A DNA stretch of 64,000 bases from Coniochaeta sp. PMI_546 (GCA_021432605.1 MU271145.1:2604001-2668000), one strand, 5' to 3'. Positions 20,701-33,407 are shown, counted from the first letter of the stretch. The notes: generated from the letters alone by a model not told the origin. Translations and numbers: made by a program.

Positions 20701-23319
20701 TCATCTCAGGCCGAACCTGGACGAGAAATTGGATAGCGTCGGTGCCTGGGCCGTCCTTGTTGGGGTCTCGACCGTCTGCGTCAGTCTGTGGAGGGTGAAT
20801 TAGTATACTGCACATATTCTTGATTTCAAAGCAGAAAGCTGAAACTCACTTCTCGAGCAAGATCGGCCCATTCATAGCGTCGACGCGGCCGTATTTCTTG
20901 TTCCTCGTTGAGATGTCAAAGAACTCGTCGTGGTTGTCCGACTCCATGAGCGCGACAGTCTGCTGAAGTTCGTCGAGGTTTTGCTCTAGCATAAAAGCGT
21001 TCTCGAGGCTGCCGACAAAGTCGGTCAAGAAGTGGACGTCCTTCGACAGCTGAGCGACTCCGTTGGGGTTAATCTTGGTAACCTCGGGGGACAGTGGCAA
21101 TGCCTAGAACATCGAGTGAGTAACCTATCTGGAGCAGCAAATGGTGAGAGAGCTGACCAGTATCTTATTAGCAGCATGGCTTAAAGCATCAAAGTAGATG
21201 AGCTCCTTGATCTCGCGAGGAAGGCCGAGCAATGTCGACGTCATGATGGTCGACAAATAGCGCGTCAATGTCTGCATGTAGCTGCTTGCGCCTGTAGGTG
21301 GTGAAGGAGCCGTCCTGGAAGAGATCAGCAAGCTGTTCAACGGTTTTGTGATCCAGAGTCCAGATACTTACCAGTCATACTCCGCAGTATCAACAAGATC
21401 ATCGATCTTGGAATTGACAAGCTCGAAGATTCGTTTCTCGGCCGTCTTCTTATTGCTCTTGAACTGTTCAGTCGCCCGAAGAGTCACTGGGCCGCCGGCG
21501 GATGTTGATGAACGTGCCCGGATCAGAAGTTGCTCTAGCTCCTGGCAGGCTAACTCAAAATGCTCAAGATTGATGAGAATCTGCACAATTTGACCCAAAT
21601 ACTGCGAGCTGAGTCTCTCAACCAGTGTCTTGCAGACCTTCTCAGTCAAAAGCTCGTCCAAGGACTGTTTGCATTGTCAGCTTAATAGTCATGATAGAGG
21701 AATATCCCTGAGAATCCCTTACCTTTCTGAGCGTCTCATCAATTATATTTGGATGTTCAAAATTATCGTCAGAGAAGAAGTAGAACTGGTTGAGGAAATT
21801 GCGGATATCGATGCAGCACAGTGGATACATCTGCGAGAAAGGGAGTACGCAAGGGAACGACAGCTCCTCGGGCGGCTTGTCCGACGTGAACCAGCTCACG
21901 TTCAGTACTTTGTCATACTCCTCGCGATTGTTAATGGCCATCGGCATATAATCGTCGGTCGAAACAATCTCTTGGAAATCCTCGCTGAATCGCCTCTTGA
22001 GCAGTTCAGCATATTTGTAGAATAATGTGAGCTGGAAGCTGTTCAGCATGCTGACAGAGTAGCCCCAGCCCTCCATGGTTTGGATGAAGAGAGCGATCAC
22101 GAGCTTGATCTTAAGCAAAATCTCGGCATTGCTGACCTCGTTAAGCGCTGTCGTGATCAGGGTTATCGCTGTCTGGCACATGGAGTCCCAAAGCTCGTCA
22201 ACATCAACAGCAGAACGCAGCTGTGGCGCCCGTCGCATGGTCGCTTTCTCAATGATGGCAAATCCGGCAATGCCCTCCAGGAGCCCACTCAGGGAGTTCT
22301 CGTCATCCTCAGCCGCGAGATCGACAGCGCTCGGCATCAGCAGCTCTTTCTGACGCCGTCTCGTTGCAGCATAATCTGAGCGAAACTTCTCGGTTTGATC
22401 AAGTGCGTTGTGGATGTGAAGAGCTTCGAAAAGGGGTTTGAAGTCGACGTGGACCTCCTCGTTATCTAATACATCGTATTCGCTGCTCTCATCAAAGACT
22501 AACTCGATTGCCGAGTTCAGCTTGAAGTGGCTGAGGTATTCGTTTTCCTCGACCCGCTTCCGTTGCCGATCTCGCCTTTGTTCCGTGTGATAGAAGGCGA
22601 CCTCGCCCAAGAATTGCGACGTCTCTCGGATCCTGTATAACCAGGTATTCAAGTCCGTCATGACAGCCTCCGATATAGCCTTTTGTGAAGCAGGAATTGA
22701 CTTTTGGATGAGGTCGGCTAGTCGATATTGAGTAGCATACTTGTTCTGTATGATGGGAACCAGATACTCGTTCTGCAGGTCCTCCAACGACTTTAGCGCT
22801 GCGTAGTAGCTCTTCTTCCGTATTAGATCATGAGCATGATTCACCGCATGCAAGATCTTCAAAGATTCCTTGAGCGAATCGGCAACGTCTGTGATGTTCT
22901 GCCGGACTCCGCGCGTGTTGACCAGGGACTGCTTCTGCTTCGCCAGCTTCTCTGTGCTCGCCTGGATCGACTCATTCAACTCGAGAATCTCGGCTGTCAG
23001 GGCCACCGTGCCCTCTCGCACTTTCTGGAGCTGATTGACCGACCCAAGAAACTCCTCGTGTTTCGTCAAGCCGATTTGCTCGATGTCGGCCTCGCGGGCA
23101 TCCGCATACTGGGCCAAGCTCTGGGCAAGCGTCGAGGTTCTACCACTGGTGGTGGCGTCTTTGAGAACGGGAATTAGTTGGTCAACGAAATCAAGTTCGG
23201 AGGACGACAGTATGATCTACCAACTGGTAAGTTCGATAGCGAGCAACTTGATTAGCACTGTGACCAACCTGATTGACGGCATCGCCATAATCATCCCACG
23301 TTTGGGGTTTTCGAGGCAT
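20701..23319 (-). CDS. SEC15: Exocyst complex subunit Sec15
   Basis: Exocyst subunit that links Rab GTPase Sec4 on secretory vesicles to tethering at the plasma membrane, important at hyphal tips. Six exons: 23319-23269, 23216-21723, 21664-21372, 21314-21158, 21103-20850 and 20785-20701, total 777 residues, normal for fungal Sec15. The first exon encodes only MPRKPQTWDDYGDAVNQ. An N-terminal coiled coil (about 30-110, VREGTVALTAEILELNESIQ) precedes the CATCHR-type helical bundles; conserved stretches include LIRKKSYYAALKSLEDLQ, FLNQFYFFSDDN and the C-terminal block with LTRYLSTIMTSTLLGLP. The intron after exon 4 uses GTCAGC, a weaker donor, but its removal restores the conserved ALPLSPEVTKINPNGV. 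The last exon is a Ser/Thr/Pro-rich tail. Confidence 0.95.
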
Positions 23320-24854
23320 CGTGTTGTGAAGGCTTGGACGCCCAGTCAGTGGATGGTCAACAGAGGAAAGCGCGTATCATTTTGAAACCTCCCCCAAAAC
23401 CTCTTGAACTTGGAAGAGAGTTGACATATCGCCCTGAAGTCGTGCATAAAGCACCGCCGCGTGCACCTGCAGAAGTGGGCCCGCACCAACGCTAAGGTAC
23501 CACCTCAAGCATATCGTGATGGTCCATGCACAGTCATGGGAGGGATTACCAGTCTACCATAGTCTACTTTGTGCTGATTAATGGTACCTATGATAATATC
23601 TTCACTACTTGTTATCTGGACATTCTCTCCGGGGCATTGGAAAATCTATGGTTAAGATTCTCAAATAAAACCTTTCTCCCTATTCTCGTGCCAGCAGCTA
23701 TGCTAGTTCCGCTTTATTGACAGGCTTTTTCGTATCACAACGGGGGACTTTGGCTCTGAGTGCATTCCATGGCTTCATCGTATAAAATGGTGACTCTGTT
23801 AGAGTCAAACAGATGCCACGGTGAGTCACTTCCCAATGCGAATAAACTTGATGTTCAAAGTTCCTAACATGACTTAGAGTGAAAATTGAAGCCCTAGCGG
23901 TGAGGATTCGAACTGGACGTGACTTCCTTGGCGCTGTTCTTCCCCTGGACTTGGAGTAAAGTATGATAGGCATCCAGGCGTAGCAGTGTCTGGCTAGCAT
24001 CTAGAGCAAAGTATCATTTGGGGAATCAAGTGTGATGGTAAGGTACCTTATCCTCTTGGTCAGCAGACTTCTAAGCTGCTTGCCTTGCTAAGGAGCGTGC
24101 TTTCTGAGGGAAGGTGCCGTGCCATGAAGCTCTTACGAGGCAGTTGCGAGTTTGGGCCAGCGGAGTCTGCACATCATAAGGTACTCGTGTGGAATTAAGC
24201 TCTCCGTCTCTCTGTCAGGATCTCGTGAAATGCAACGGGTTGGCTCTTCGAAGTTCAACCACTTCACAAGCAAATCATCTGGTTGGGGGCGATCTCTAGT
24301 ACGTGGTAGTTCCATATGGCTTGAGATGGAACCATTCGAGTCCTTGGTAGCCACCTCGCCTCATCCAAGGAGTTGAAGGTTACGCTAAGGTACCTTCGGG
24401 AAAGAATTGAACCTTCCTTCCCAAACTACCTACAGTACCTGTCTTAGGGACACTCCTGCCTTTTGTCCCAACCTGACCACCCTCGCCTACTTTATTGAGC
24501 GGACTCTTTCAATGGCAATCTCTTACTCCACCTTCCCAACCAGACTCTGGGATTCACCTCAATAGCGCCAACGTTCCTTCCGATTGAAGGCACTCGAAAC
24601 TCTAGAACTTCTGCAGAAAACCCCCCTCAGATGGCCACGCTGCCCTTGAATCCTCTTTAATTCACCTCACCCGCGCTTCTCTCTCTTTCCCAGAACATCA
24701 ACCTCAAGCCAGCCCGACTCCCAGTCTTCTCGTGGCAAAGCCATTGTTGTCTGCCAAGTCTAGTCAGCCGCTTTGTGGTTGTTCCTGTTGCATAGCAGCT
24801 TTCAGCATTGGGCACAGAGTTGATAAGGAACCTCTTCGATACCCTGGTTTCAAG
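23320..24854. other. Intergenic, divergent promoter region of SEC15 and the Mei2-like gene
   Basis: About 1.5 kb. It holds the palindrome TAAGGTACCTTA at 24039-24050, AAGGTACCTT at 24387-24396 and a related CTAAGGTACC at 23492. A sequence GGATTCGAAC near 23905 resembles a tRNA T-arm but lacks a matching stem. A pyrimidine-rich leader precedes 24855. Confidence 0.55.
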
Positions 24855-27480
24855 ATGACACAGCCACGCGAAATCGCGTTCAACCCATCATCGCCGCATT
24901 CGTCCACCGGTAATGCCGACTCGTACAAGAACGAAGGCACTCCAGATACGCGACTCACAGCGTTTTCCCCCGAGGAGGGTTCCGCAAGATCCAGCAAGTA
25001 TTACAACCCTCTCGCCTTGCCGGCGTCTGACCCCCAGCCACTCCGTTACCCTGGGAAGCTTGCCGGCGCCTTTCGTCCTTCCTTGACCCAACCCGACAAG
25101 GACCCTTTCACTTCTCAATCCTCGGCCAAGCGAGATCAGAGACTGTCACCCTTTGCCAGTGACTTCCAGCCCTTGTCATCGTTTGGAGCCCGCTTTCAGC
25201 CGGGAGCCGTCACGAATCAATTCACCGAAGGTACATTAAACGAGAATCGCGCCCTGTTCAGGAGTCCTACGAGCCTCGCCAGCAGCAATGGGGCTGTGTT
25301 CACGCGCTACATCGTTCTCACTTCTTCTGCCGGCTTGAGCCTCACTGCCTCCGATGCAGATGCACTGTTTTCGGTAAGTCTGTCGCAAGCTTACACTTGA
25401 TCATAGCCCCATATTTGCTAATTACCGAGCAAGCACCTGGAGAGCATTGGTAAGCGCTTCAGAGGCAAGCGATACATTCACAGTAACGGCAGTAGGGTCT
25501 ACGTACGGTTCACCAACCTTCTGGATGCTTACATGGTCTTCGACAACGTACGACATGGCAGCCCTGACTGGCGTGTTGACTTCGTCCGTCCCGAGCACTG
25601 GCAGGTGAGTTCTATCTCTCAACACGAACACGCCTGTGTGTTCTGGCTAACTTTGTCGGCAGCTTGTCATTCCCGGTTCGACTGCTGACTCGGCCACTGA
25701 AGGTCAAGTTATGCTTGTCGTGGACATCGGCAGAAACTGCTTGGTCAATGCTGCAGACATGGAATGCTATTTGTATCGCCTGCTCGCACTCGAAGCAGAT
25801 ATCTATGACTTTGTGAGGCAGGCGGGCTCTTCCAATGTCTTGATGCGCATCCTGATAGAGTTCTACGACGTCGAGGCAGCCGTTGCTGTTATTAACAAGT
25901 ACAATGGGTTTGCTCCGCCTGGCGAGGTAAGTCAAGGCTACTCTTCCCACCTGTTGTTCCTCTGACAACGATCTACAGGATTTCACTCTCCACCTCTCTT
26001 TCAATAAGCATGGCGCTGGGTCGTCACATGTAGAGAGGGCCGCAGAGCTCCCCGCTCCTTCTGTTCGCCGCAATTCACTGTCAGACATCTCCTCTGCTTT
26101 CCAGAATATGTCCCTGATCACAACACCGCAGCCTACTGGAAACCTGGTGGCCGGCAGTCGTTCCGGTGTTGGAAACATGGGCATGCCTCTTGCAACTCAA
26201 GGTGGCATGTATCCTCAACCCATGATGTATCACAATCAGACCCCTGCGTCAACTCAGTACCTTGTCGACTCTATCGCCAGTCACCCTCCAAATCCTTTCC
26301 ATCTGCCCGCTAACTTGACGACGTTTGCACCACTGTATCAACCAACGGGATCTGGCCCGCTTGTTCCCTATCCTCAACCCGGCTACCTAACACCCAAGGC
26401 TTTGGGCTTCATCCGTCCAGATGCACGCCGGCAAAATGCACAGCGAGTCACCCGATCTCCCTACTACAATGCGGCAGGGAGTCACAACCACGTCGAGATC
26501 AGCCGCATCCGCGATGGTATCGATGTCCGGACTACGGTGAGCTCAGGAAAACAATCGGGCTACCACAGACTTGCTAAACTATTCTAGATAATGCTGCGAA
26601 ATATACCCAACAAGGTCGACCAAGCCATGTTGAAGCGGATTATCGATGAGTCCAGCTGGGGCAAGTACGATTTCATGTACTTACGCATCGACTTCGCCAA
26701 CGATTGCAAGTGAGTTACCTCGATGAAGTTATTCTTACATGTTGGCTTTGCTGACATCTAGTAGCGTTGGATACGCGTTCATCAACTTTGTCGATGTGAG
26801 TGGACGCACTCTTCGCGGTTTACCTTTTGCTAACTGTGTGACAGCCTTTGGACATCATTGACGTAGGACTAATCTTGGTCCTTGCTTAGTCTTTTTTTAT
26901 ACTGACCAAAATATGCGCAGTTTGTCGAGGCGCGCGATCACCAGCGCTGGAACTGCTTCAAGAGTGACAAAGTTGCCGAGATCTCCTACGCTAGTAAGTG
27001 TCCTGGTATCACTAATAAGGCGCCCGTGCTGACATTCTGAAGCCATCCAGGGCAAGGATTGTCTTGTACAGAAGTTCCGCAACAGCTCCGTCATGCTTGA
27101 GGCACCCCACTATCGACCCAAGGTGAGTGATGTATGCAAGTCCAGCTGTCTTGGGTCCTAACACCTGCAGCTCTACTTTACCACCAATGGCCCACGTCCA
27201 GAACTTGCTGGTCAGGAGGAGCCCTTTCCAGGCCCAGACAATCAATCAAAGATGAAGCGAAGTTGTGAGAATGCGGAGCACGTCGGTAAGCTTTGATTGA
27301 TGGTTCTTGCACTTGTTCGCTTAACTGATTGCATTGGAAGGTCTCTTCACACCGAATGCCGGACAGCATTTCCGTGACGAGCAGCGCCGTCGCCGCTCGC
27401 AGTATGACCGTGGCACACGTCTTGCGGCCTTGGAAGAGTACGACTATGAAAACAACTTCAAGCACTTTCCCGGCCAGTAG
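24855..27480 (+). CDS. Mei2-like RNA-binding protein with three RRMs
   Basis: Eleven exons: 24855-25373, 25434-25604, 25663-25926, 25979-26536, 26588-26709, 26765-26795, 26845-26862, 26921-26993, 27043-27122, 27171-27285 and 27341-27480, total 696 residues, each junction in frame. Exon 7 is only 18 nt. The C-terminal Mei2-type RRM (about 505-605) is clear: IMLRNIPNKVDQAMLKRIID, then WGKYDFMYLRIDFANDCNVG, YAFINFVDPLDIIDFVEAR, WNCFKSDKVAEISYATIQG, and KFRNSSVMLE. Residues about 150-230 and 231-318 look like two divergent canonical RRMs. The N-terminal 140 residues are Ser/Pro-rich, and 330-480 are Pro/Gln/Tyr-rich. Fission-yeast Mei2 commits cells to meiosis by binding a non-coding RNA; the role of the filamentous-fungal protein is not established. 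Confidence 0.92.
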
Positions 27481-28487
27481 GCGGGTAGGCTTCAAAGCCT
27501 TTCGAAGAGCATGCACATCTTACTCAAGATCTTCGCACCACGGCATCTGCTATTTCAGCCTGTTTTGATGATTCTCGGCCTTGTCTTGCTTCTAATCATA
27601 CAAGATGTTCTGACTTGTACCGGACTTGTATTCCAGTACAAGCTGATCTTCAGCAATCGGTCGTACAGGCCTTGCAATCTCATCTCAATGATCAAACAAC
27701 AAAAACATAGAAGAGGAAGAAACTGAGTGGTGTATTACTATCCAGGTCTGATGCATCTAACCACCCCACTCTTCTTAACGGAAGGTATTTGACTTTGGCA
27801 AGGGTCCTCGGTGAAGGGGTTCACTTGGACTAGTCCAGAGATGCCAATCGGAAAGCTTGAGGCGGGTCAGGAAAACAAGAGGTTATCTCACCCACACCTA
27901 GGTTGGTGTTGGAACTTCGGATTGACCAGACCCTTCTTGGAGGCTGCAGATATCATCCCTTCTGTATATTTAAAACAGCCGTCGCAAGACACAGCTTTGC
28001 TTTGGAGACTTTGGTCGCGCTGCAATTTCATAGCTAGCTATCCGCAGACAATGCAATCCAACTCTACTCTGGTATCGTTCGCACACTGCCGCTCTGTACC
28101 AGCTATATTCATTTCGCTTACGCTCTCTATGGGCAGCCATGAGGGAATGACATGCATGAGCGATCTCGTTAGGCAATCCGATGTCGGCAATATTACAATG
28201 ATAGTGCTTGTCATCCGGGGAAGAATGATGCCGTTCTTGACCGAGCAGTATCATCGGAGCATGCTTGTCATAGACTCAAAGGGACACTGACGAGAATTGA
28301 AGAGCCGACAGACTGTGCCTTACAATGCAATTGACACAGATTCGGACCACCTACAAGAGGTACCTCTTTATATCCCTTTTGCCCCAAGACACTGAACGCC
28401 GTCCCATAACGCCAAGCCATGCTGCAATCCTGAGTCCAACACTCCAGCAAAACACCACCACATCCTCTGTTCCATCAGCATTTGTAT
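27481..28487. other. Intergenic between convergent Mei2-like gene and NIP7
   Basis: About 1 kb. A plus-strand ORF at 27811-28290 (159 codons) has no domain or coding character I can support. A 14-bp palindrome AAGAGGTACCTCTT lies at 28355-28368, near the NIP7 3' end. Confidence 0.5.
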
Positions 28488-29115
28488 TCACCCAGCAAAC
28501 AGGGTATCCTCGTCACGCAGATACTCTCCGCAATCCGCTTGCCTGAAGCAGACAATACCCGTCGGATCCAATCTTCTCGCTTCAGCTGTGCTCCTTGCTG
28601 TGACGCCAAAACCGAGCGGCGTATCGTTCATGCTGTAGACAACGACTCCCTGATGCTCGGGGCAGTCCTCTGACCACCGGCCGACATGGGCCTTGACAAT
28701 ATTGCCGCCATAGAGGAAGGGCATTTCACCGTTCGCTGTGGGAGAAAGAAATATTAGCGTGTGTTCCAGTGCAGCTCGCTGAAGTATTGCAGAACTCACA
28801 CTTGACCCAGACCTTGTACCGCGCGTGCTGCGCAAGGATGGGCAGCGCCGTGATGTGAAGCCGGAACTTGCCCGTCTTGCTGAACTTGCCTAGACAGGTT
28901 CCGAGTGCGAGGAGGTTGTCGCGCGCAATGTTGCTGGCCAGGTTGGCGATCGAAAGGCGGACATAGTACACCCTGTCGCGCACGAGGCGGAAGACGTAGC
29001 GGTCGGCGTTGGGGGAGTCGTCGAGCGGGGTGATGAGGTTCTTGAGTGAGGCGCCCGTGTAGTTTGCCAGCTTGGCAAACAGTGTTTGCGTTTCTTGTTC
29101 CGTTAGAGGTCGCAT
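28488..29115 (-). CDS. NIP7: 60S ribosome biogenesis factor Nip7
   Basis: PUA-domain protein needed for 27S pre-rRNA processing and 60S subunit assembly. Exons 29115-28800 and 28735-28488 (intron 64 nt, GTGAGT...CCACAG, phase 1) give 187 residues, matching the family's 180 or so. The N-terminal domain starts MRPLTEQETQTLFAKLANYT; the C-terminal PUA domain has GEMPFLYGGNIVKAHVGRWS, then EDCPEHQGVVVYSMNDTPLG, FGVTARSTAEARRLDPTGIV and CFRQADCGEYLRDEDTL, all nearly invariant in eukaryotic Nip7. The splice joins ...KVWVK to SNGEMPF, where most homologues have PNGEMPF. Confidence 0.97.
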
Positions 29116-31102
29116 GTTTGGAGACTGTCAGGTTTGCGATGTGTTTTCTGGGGCCGAGACTTGCGATTTCAGACGGAAGGGGGTCCAGAAGTCCTTGCAC
29201 CAAAATTTTTGGGACAGCAGGATCTTATCGGAATCTTCTTTATCTTATCGGCTGGCGGGTGACCCACTATTAGCCGTGTCGTCGAGGCTCTCCCTGTCAA
29301 GCCTCTGCACCTTCTTTTAACGTCAATGCATCCACATTTGATTCATGTCTCAAAGATACCATAATATACATCAGTGATCAGATTGCCTCTTCCAAATGAC
29401 AAAGCACACTCCGTGCCTGTCTGCTTGACACATAATAAACCTGACAGTGCTGTCAAACCTCTATCTTGTGACTTCCTGGTAGTTGATCAGCTTCTTTGAT
29501 TGTTAGAGCTACCAGAGCGAACAGTTTTTGCCAAGGTAATTTCTTGAGCAAATCTTGGGCTTTGCGATGTTCATTCTTCTCTACTCTGACTCTTGTTAGC
29601 ATATGCTGAGTAAGCGCACAGCAGTGGGTTGCGTCTTACCGACTAACCATGAATATGGATGACCAGTCCATACATCGTTGTAAATGCTCGACACCGACTG
29701 TAATGACGGTGTCGTAGTGCGAAACTGTCCATCCTTTCGCTTCACTTGCACCAAGCTCCTAGTTTGCTGGCTTGCAGAACACTCAAACTTTCTTGATATT
29801 CTGTACGTCTTTTATGTACACAATTTTCGAATGAAATGTTGATGGTCTCTTCTGAGCATTACTAGAACAGCCTCCCTCTCTGCGTTTCAATCATCTGTCC
29901 AGAGAGGATGAGCAATACAGTACATGTGAAGATCAGTCTAAGCCAGCTTGCTTCGATACTTCCTCTACCGAATGTCTCTCGTGCATTTTGCTCAACGATA
30001 AGATTCACCCTTCCGTTGGACATTTCTATATGATTCCACCATAGACTGTCGGAACATCGAGGGGAAAGAGTCGTTCAAGCCATTCCCTGTGCTGAGTCTG
30101 TACGACTGCTCTTGCCAACAGATTGGAAGAATCTGCCCTCACGCATACACCGACGCGGAACGTTAGTCTTTGGTTATATGGGTTCGCTTTGCCTTACATC
30201 GGTCGTGGGTCTACAAATTTCAAGCCGCTTGTCGTCCCGCTAGGTATATGCTAGATGTCAAATTGACCATTGTCCTGACCTGATTACTAGCGCTGCTACC
30301 ACGACTGTAAGTTCACATCGTATTCGTGTCGTAGAGTGATTACCTGACATGGTGAGTAGGAACTCTAACACGTAGCCAGGAACTCATGAGCATCGGGAAT
30401 AATGCACCAAACCGGGGCAGGGAGTTCAGAGAGCCTCGGACAGGAGGTGCGGGCAATTCTGAGTGGAGGCTGTGTGAGAAAGCTCGAGAGATTGAAGAGG
30501 GAATTCCAGCGAGAGGCCTGGAAGCCTCTATAGAGATTGGAGATGTGATCGACCTGCATGCGCAGTCATGGCTACTGCAACAAGGCATGCTTTCAAAGCC
30601 TAGATGGTGAAGGATGCGCTCTGTCGTGGACATTCTTTCAAGCTTGAAGGCAATTCTATACCAACAAGGGGCTTACTTTTGTAATGTAGAAAGTTATGAA
30701 ATGAATCCTCAGCTTGTTTGCTACTCCATATTGTTCGGTGACTGTGATCACCAGTACATGCGCCCCTCCCATGCCGGCGTACCTCCGGCACACCCCGGCA
30801 CTTCTTCCGGCTCTGGACCGGACCACACTACGATTCTTTTATTACCCCTACGACCCGGTCCGGCTTATACGTCGAACAAGAATGGAAGAGTATGAGTGCA
30901 CAGACCGCCCTGAAGTCACCTCTGAGGCTGTTTAACTAACTGTTTTGCAAACTCCAGCCATCTCCTCTCTTTCGAAAGTTTCTCAGAGCTTGTGGCCGAT
31001 ATATCTCCTTTTGGCCACAATATCACGCCGCATCTTGGGAATCGCTTTCCCTTACTGCCCGGTATCTCAGATCCCCAAGTCGAAGAGTTGAAATCGGTCA
31101 AA
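29116..31102. other. Intergenic, about 2 kb, gene-free
   Basis: No ORF with domains or coding character on either strand. Just upstream of the first cysteine-rich gene the frame is open for about 50 codons before its first ATG (from about 30958), so an unrecognised 5' exon there is possible. No transposon signature found. Confidence 0.45.
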
Positions 31103-31888
31103 ATGCCTTCAATCCAGGTAACTGTGTCCTTCACGACGAAACAAGTCGGGGCCAAGTGGAGACGCAGCTGCGTGGTGTATGTCATCCCATAGTGTTCTCT
31201 TTGATAATGTGTTGCCTAACAATCCGAAAGGAAGTTCAGCTGGACCGAGAAACATAAGCGCTCCTGCATGCGAGCTTCATGGTGCGTCCAATGTGCAATC
31301 GACAAACTGGACGGCATCTCGACGAGATCGTGCTACAAAACTACTGGGGACCCTAGCCGTTGCTGGAATTGTCTGAGTCGTTTCAAGCCTTGTGCACCAG
31401 TGTGAGCTGTGCCCTCACAGTCATATCCAGGTGAACATTTGCTAATTCGAAGCAGCCCTACCGGCATCACGGCCAATGGCGGAAAAGTACGCTGGGATGA
31501 CGACGACGATGAGTACCATGTGAGTTCCTTTGTCTTCCATTGAACTTGTAATGGAAGCTGATCGTTTATGTAGCCCCCGGGAGAGCTACGTGCCACTCTC
31601 ATCGATGCCTTGCGTCCTGAGGCAGACTTCCCCCAGAATGCAGAGCACATGGATGTGGACATTGTCGAAAGCTCTCATTCAAAAAAGAAGGAAGAGATGG
31701 ACAACGGCACAGTTATGGTCAGTATCTCATTGCCCAAGGGACCATATAGTCAAGAGACTAACGGCAACCAGAGCCAGCAGAAGAAGAAAGATGAGCAGAG
31801 CGCCAGACTCAAGATGGGGACAACTTGCAAGACGGCCTCAGAGCCAAGAGATGAGGATTATGACAGCGAGGACGGCCCCGAGCTCTAG
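31103..31888 (+). CDS. Small cysteine-rich, acidic-tailed protein A (DUF3716-like, tentative)
   Basis: Not recognised with certainty. Exons 31103-31176, 31231-31401, 31456-31519 and 31574-31888 (introns 54, 54 and 54 nt) give 207 residues. A basic N-terminus (KWRRSCVVKFSWTEKHKRSC) leads into a cysteine module, C-x2-C-x12-C-x9-C-x2-C-x6-C (CVQC ... CWNCLSRFKPC, residues about 42-78), which probably binds zinc. An Asp run (WDDDDDEY) and a charged, Lys/Glu-rich disordered tail ending DYDSEDGPEL follow. The pattern recalls DUF3716 proteins, common and lineage-specific in filamentous fungi, but I cannot search. The start is the first ATG of the frame, in good context. Its closest relative in the window is the gene at 33408. 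Confidence 0.7.
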
Positions 31889-33407
31889 GAACGCCAGAGA
31901 CGTATCCCTTATACCCCGAAGTGGAAGGTCTAGGTCTAGGTCTAGGTCCGCACCTTCATCTGGTGGGTTGGCTGTCTCATTCTGATTCGGTTGTAAGGCG
32001 TTGGGTTTGCTGTTCACTTGGTGGCAAATTTGTATGCGTGCTCCAGCAAGCCGTAAGTGGAGTTTCCGTGTAACTCTACAGTCACCATGTCCTGGCGGTA
32101 GGACCAATTGAGCCTCCAAAGTCGAGACGATGGTCGGCTCAGCCCGGTGAAATAAAGCTCAGACTGTTTGGTTGCGGAAATGCTGAAACTATTACAAAGA
32201 TGTCAAAGTCAGTCTCAGCCATCTGAATATCAGTATGCTCTGTCCTACCGGCGTCGCCATATCTGTCGCCGTGACCTCCATTACTTCTGCCTCTGCCCCC
32301 TAGTCATGGTAGGCTTGCTCGGACAATCCGGTCTCAGCCTGCTCGGTGCCCGCTGCCCTATCTCCATAGTCTGAGTCGTACGGTTCCGGTTCGTGTTCAA
32401 ACAGAACAGCCCTGCGCAAGGTGGTCTCCCACAAAGTCCACAGCTGTTAACGAGGCTGACACGATAGAAATTCCACTATCAAATAGCCGGTCTGTCGAGA
32501 ATAGTACCTTGGAGCGTGACCCCCGATTCTGACTTCTGTACTGGCATTGCTGATGATATAATATAGACCGATCTTGTCCCTTATGTGCTTCTTCTCTGGG
32601 AGAGAGTACCAATTCTTGGACCCAATCCTAAGCCACCACCATTACTGGTGTTCAAACTGTGGTAGCTCAGTCAGCAAGGACCCCTCCCATTTGACGAAAA
32701 GCTATCAGAGCGTAATTCGACACATTTTGAGAAAGTCGTGAACTCAACTGCAGAGAGTTCTGGTGTGAAAGGAGGACTCGGTCAGAATAATTCAAGTTAC
32801 ATGGATTTCCCAGTCAGACGCCACGGATGTTGATATCCGACAAGATGGTGAGAGGGTGTGTTGCAACCAGGGCAATATCAGAGCCAGTAGTACTCAGGTC
32901 GAGTCCCCGTATTCAAAACATCAATGTCGCATACGCTCATGTTTCCGGAAGCTTTCGTTGTAAATGCTTTTCTGTCTATGTGCCTGTTGCTCGGAAATGC
33001 CGGTCAAATGGTAGACATGGAGTAGCTATTGTTGAACACACCACGAACCGAACGGTGAGGCCAGTCATTGTGCTCTTTGAGGGAATTAGAGTACAGGCTC
33101 GTTGATAACTTGACACCAGAGCACCTGCAAACACCCAAGGAGATGTAAGCCGATTCAAAAATCTAGTACAGCTGTACTCCGATCTTTTCTTGCCTCAACT
33201 CCGCTCAGCCCTTCGAGACCGGTTGAGCGTTCTGAGCCTTCCCAGTGCGCCTGCACTATTGAAGTACACTGCCCTTAGACTCATACCAGGGTTAGCTCTG
33301 GTAGAGGGCCGCTCTTTCCTTGATGCTGTGACAATCAACCTGAAGTTTGAATATCTCTGGAAAAAACTTCATGGTTTCCTCGTTCAAGCATACACCAACC
33401 GCTCAAG
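31889..33407. other. Intergenic between the two cysteine-rich genes
   Basis: About 1.5 kb. A short AGGTCT tandem (31926-31948) sits just after gene A. Scattered short ORFs show no coding character; I see no third copy of the cysteine module. The frame upstream of 33408 is open in a different register but lacks an ATG. Confidence 0.45.
31926..31948 (+). repeat. AGGTCT hexamer tandem, nearly 4 copies
   Basis: Three exact AGGTCT units and a partial fourth lie about 40 nt after the stop codon of gene A, so probably in its 3' UTR. Confidence 0.8.

Noticed and set aside
23880-23960. tRNA-like T-arm word (GGATTCGAAC)
   Set aside because: The flanking bases do not form a five-pair T stem, and no acceptor or anticodon stem can be drawn.
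27811-28290. 159-codon plus-strand ORF after the Mei2-like gene
   Set aside because: No domain, erratic composition and no promoter or intron signals.
30882-30935. Upstream exon for cysteine-rich gene A (MEEYECTDRPEVTSEAV)
   Set aside because: The candidate donors leave the wrong phase for the open frame that follows, so I start the gene at 31103.
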